NCBI GenBank assembly: GCA_020346825.1
Contig: CP070791.1
Coordinates: 103,821-110,053 of the forward strand
Direction of reading: 5' to 3'
DNA length: 6,233 bases
Origin: Candidatus Bathyarchaeota archaeon
Lineage (GTDB): Archaea; Thermoproteota; Bathyarchaeia; Bathyarchaeales; Bathyarchaeaceae
The notes under the pieces were generated by a model. It searched no databases. It saw only the letters and a program-made list of their open reading frames with translations, and was not told the DNA's origin. Made by a program: the position numbers and the translations under genes. Shown here in pieces: positions 5,463 to 6,233 of this stretch (the first letter of the stretch is position 1; each line of letters opens with the position of its first letter).

Positions 5463-5843
5463 ATGTCACGAGCAAAGATTGTTCAGGAAAAAATAATTGA
5501 ACGTGATACCCTATTCCTAGCCATTTCTATTGAAACAGAAAACGCGAATTTGGTACTCTTTAGTGAAGGAGAAGACCAGTTGGGAACCTTGGCGTTGGCT
5601 ATTCCTCCAAAAGGGAGAATGGTTGGGCCACCTTTATCTTCAATTTTGCTTGGTGACCGAAACGTAATGATCGCCCGTATTCTAGCTGAACGTCTCGCTG
5701 AGAGAATGAAAAAAATCGCTTTGGTGTCGGTTTTCATCAAGACTTTTGGTGAAAGAGAAGCTGGGCCTATCCTTTTGAAACTCATGGACAAAACCTCTAG
5801 AATGAAGGAAGACACAAGAAGTGCGCACGTCTCTCCTGGATAG
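5463..5843 (+). CDS. PAC4-like proteasome assembly chaperone homologue
   Basis: This 126-aa soluble alpha/beta protein resembles eukaryotic proteasome assembly chaperone 4 (PSMG4). LGTLALAIPP, then PPLSSILLGDRNVMIARILAERLAERMKKIALVSVFI, followed by an acidic helix GPILLKLMDK, parallels the human order LRNLAVAM, STSLLGD, GLAQRLARKTNKQVFVSYNL (recalled, not searched). In eukaryotes PAC3-PAC4 forms a heterodimer that helps assemble the 20S alpha ring; here a homodimer acting on the archaeal 20S proteasome is inferred. The frame also has ATGs at 5442 and 5448, but a TATA box (5437-5443) overlaps the first, so a leaderless start at ATG 5463 (MSRAKIVQEKI) fits better. The C-terminal ten residues are polar and look disordered. 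The dehydratase-type gene follows after 16 bp and may share the transcript. Fold-family call is moderate to good; role is inferred. Confidence 0.65.
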   Translation: MSRAKIVQEKIIERDTLFLAISIETENANLVLFSEGEDQLGTLALAIPPKGRMVGPPLSSILLGDRNVMIARILAERLAERMKKIALVSVFIKTFGEREAGPILLKLMDKTSRMKEDTRSAHVSPG

Positions 5844-5859
5844 ACCGCAGGTATGGATT

Positions 5860-6233
5860 ATGAACGAAGAGGTTGTGAATTTTCAAAATATACTTGAAGC
5901 CAGTAAGAAAATAAGAGACATTGTTGCTCGAACTCCAACGTATTATTCAGTTGTTTTCAGCCAGAGGACAGGCGCCAAAGTGTACTTAAAACTTGAAGGT
6001 TTTCAACCGGTGGGAGTCTTCAAGATAAGGGGTGCAGCCAACAAAATATGTAACATCTCCAAGCCAGATCTAGAGAAAGGATTGGTTACAGCATCCTCTG
6101 GGAACCACGGATTATCGGTCGCCTATGTAGCTAACATCGTGGGAGCAAAAGCCATCGTCGTTGTGCCGAAAAAAGCTGTAAAGGAAAAGGTGGAGCTAGA
6201 GAAATACCCTACAGAAAGACCGGGAATCGTGGG
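5860..6233 (+). CDS. PLP-dependent threonine/serine dehydratase-type enzyme (5' part)
   Basis: The frame is open to the window edge, so only the first 124 residues of an expected enzyme of over 300 aa are seen. It matches the fold-type II PLP family (threonine ammonia-lyase IlvA/TdcB, serine racemase and relatives): ARTPTYYS (23-30), TGAKVYLKLEGFQPVGVFKIRGA (37-59) with Schiff-base Lys55, and the PLP-contacting SSGNHG loop (79-84). Threonine dehydratase makes 2-oxobutyrate for isoleucine synthesis; serine deamination or racemisation are alternatives the N-terminus cannot separate. The usual Ser before Phe-Lys is Val here (VFK), and the segment after KVELEKY departs from the common YGA pattern. 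ATG 5860 is chosen because AGGT lies seven bases upstream; an in-frame GTG at 5821 lies inside the PAC4-like gene and would add 13 non-family residues. It may be co-transcribed with that gene. Confidence 0.85.
   Translation, partial: MNEEVVNFQNILEASKKIRDIVARTPTYYSVVFSQRTGAKVYLKLEGFQPVGVFKIRGAANKICNISKPDLEKGLVTASSGNHGLSVAYVANIVGAKAIVVVPKKAVKEKVELEKYPTERPGIV

Noticed and set aside
5483..5815. 110-aa minus-strand frame opposite the PAC4-like gene
   Set aside because: It is antisense to a family-matching protein, Ser/Ile-rich and without motifs.

Overview
This window is a chromosomal segment of an archaeon. CDP-archaeol synthase (CarS) makes the archaeal ether-lipid precursor, and RadB and the Clp1/Grc3-type RNA 5'-kinase also point to Archaea. 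Several starts have TATA-like boxes about 20-25 nt upstream of the ATG and no clear Shine-Dalgarno (SD) sequence, which suggests leaderless mRNAs. A small protein resembling the eukaryotic proteasome chaperone PAC4 and a membrane protein resembling the C-terminal half of Ost3/Ost6 favour the TACK/Asgard side. My best guess is a Bathyarchaeia-like lineage; this is inference from remembered sequence style, not a search. I see no mobile element, CRISPR array, tRNA or rRNA.

Layout. (1) 1-777: a 72-aa zinc-finger-like small protein (+), converging with a stand-alone Lrp/AsnC ligand-binding (RAM) domain protein (-). The gap after it holds a degenerate second copy of the 3' half of the small zinc-finger gene, broken by a TGA. 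(2) 778-1307: a three-helix membrane protein (+), probably Ost3/Ost6-like. Its longest reading frame borrows its first codons from that broken copy, so the true start is probably ATG 829. (3) 1308-2553: a minus-strand radB-carS pair with a 13-nt gap. (4) 2754-4669: a plus-strand pair joined by an ATGA overlap, a predicted RuvC/RNase H-fold nuclease followed by a Clp1/Grc3-family polynucleotide 5'-kinase. (5) 4718-5380: endonuclease III (-), divergent from (6) 5463-5843, a PAC4-like protein (+), then a truncated PLP-dependent threonine/serine dehydratase-type gene running off the window end.

Most genes are core information-processing or housekeeping functions: recombination, base-excision repair, RNA end repair, lipid head-group activation, proteasome assembly and possibly N-glycosylation. 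The most interesting unit is the coupled nuclease-kinase pair, which resembles in logic (not homology) the eukaryotic Las1-Grc3 arrangement. The second is the gene remnant at 727-810, which changes the start call of the next gene. Four gene starts (829, 2553, 5380, 5463) are placed downstream of the longest open frame, for reasons given in each entry.
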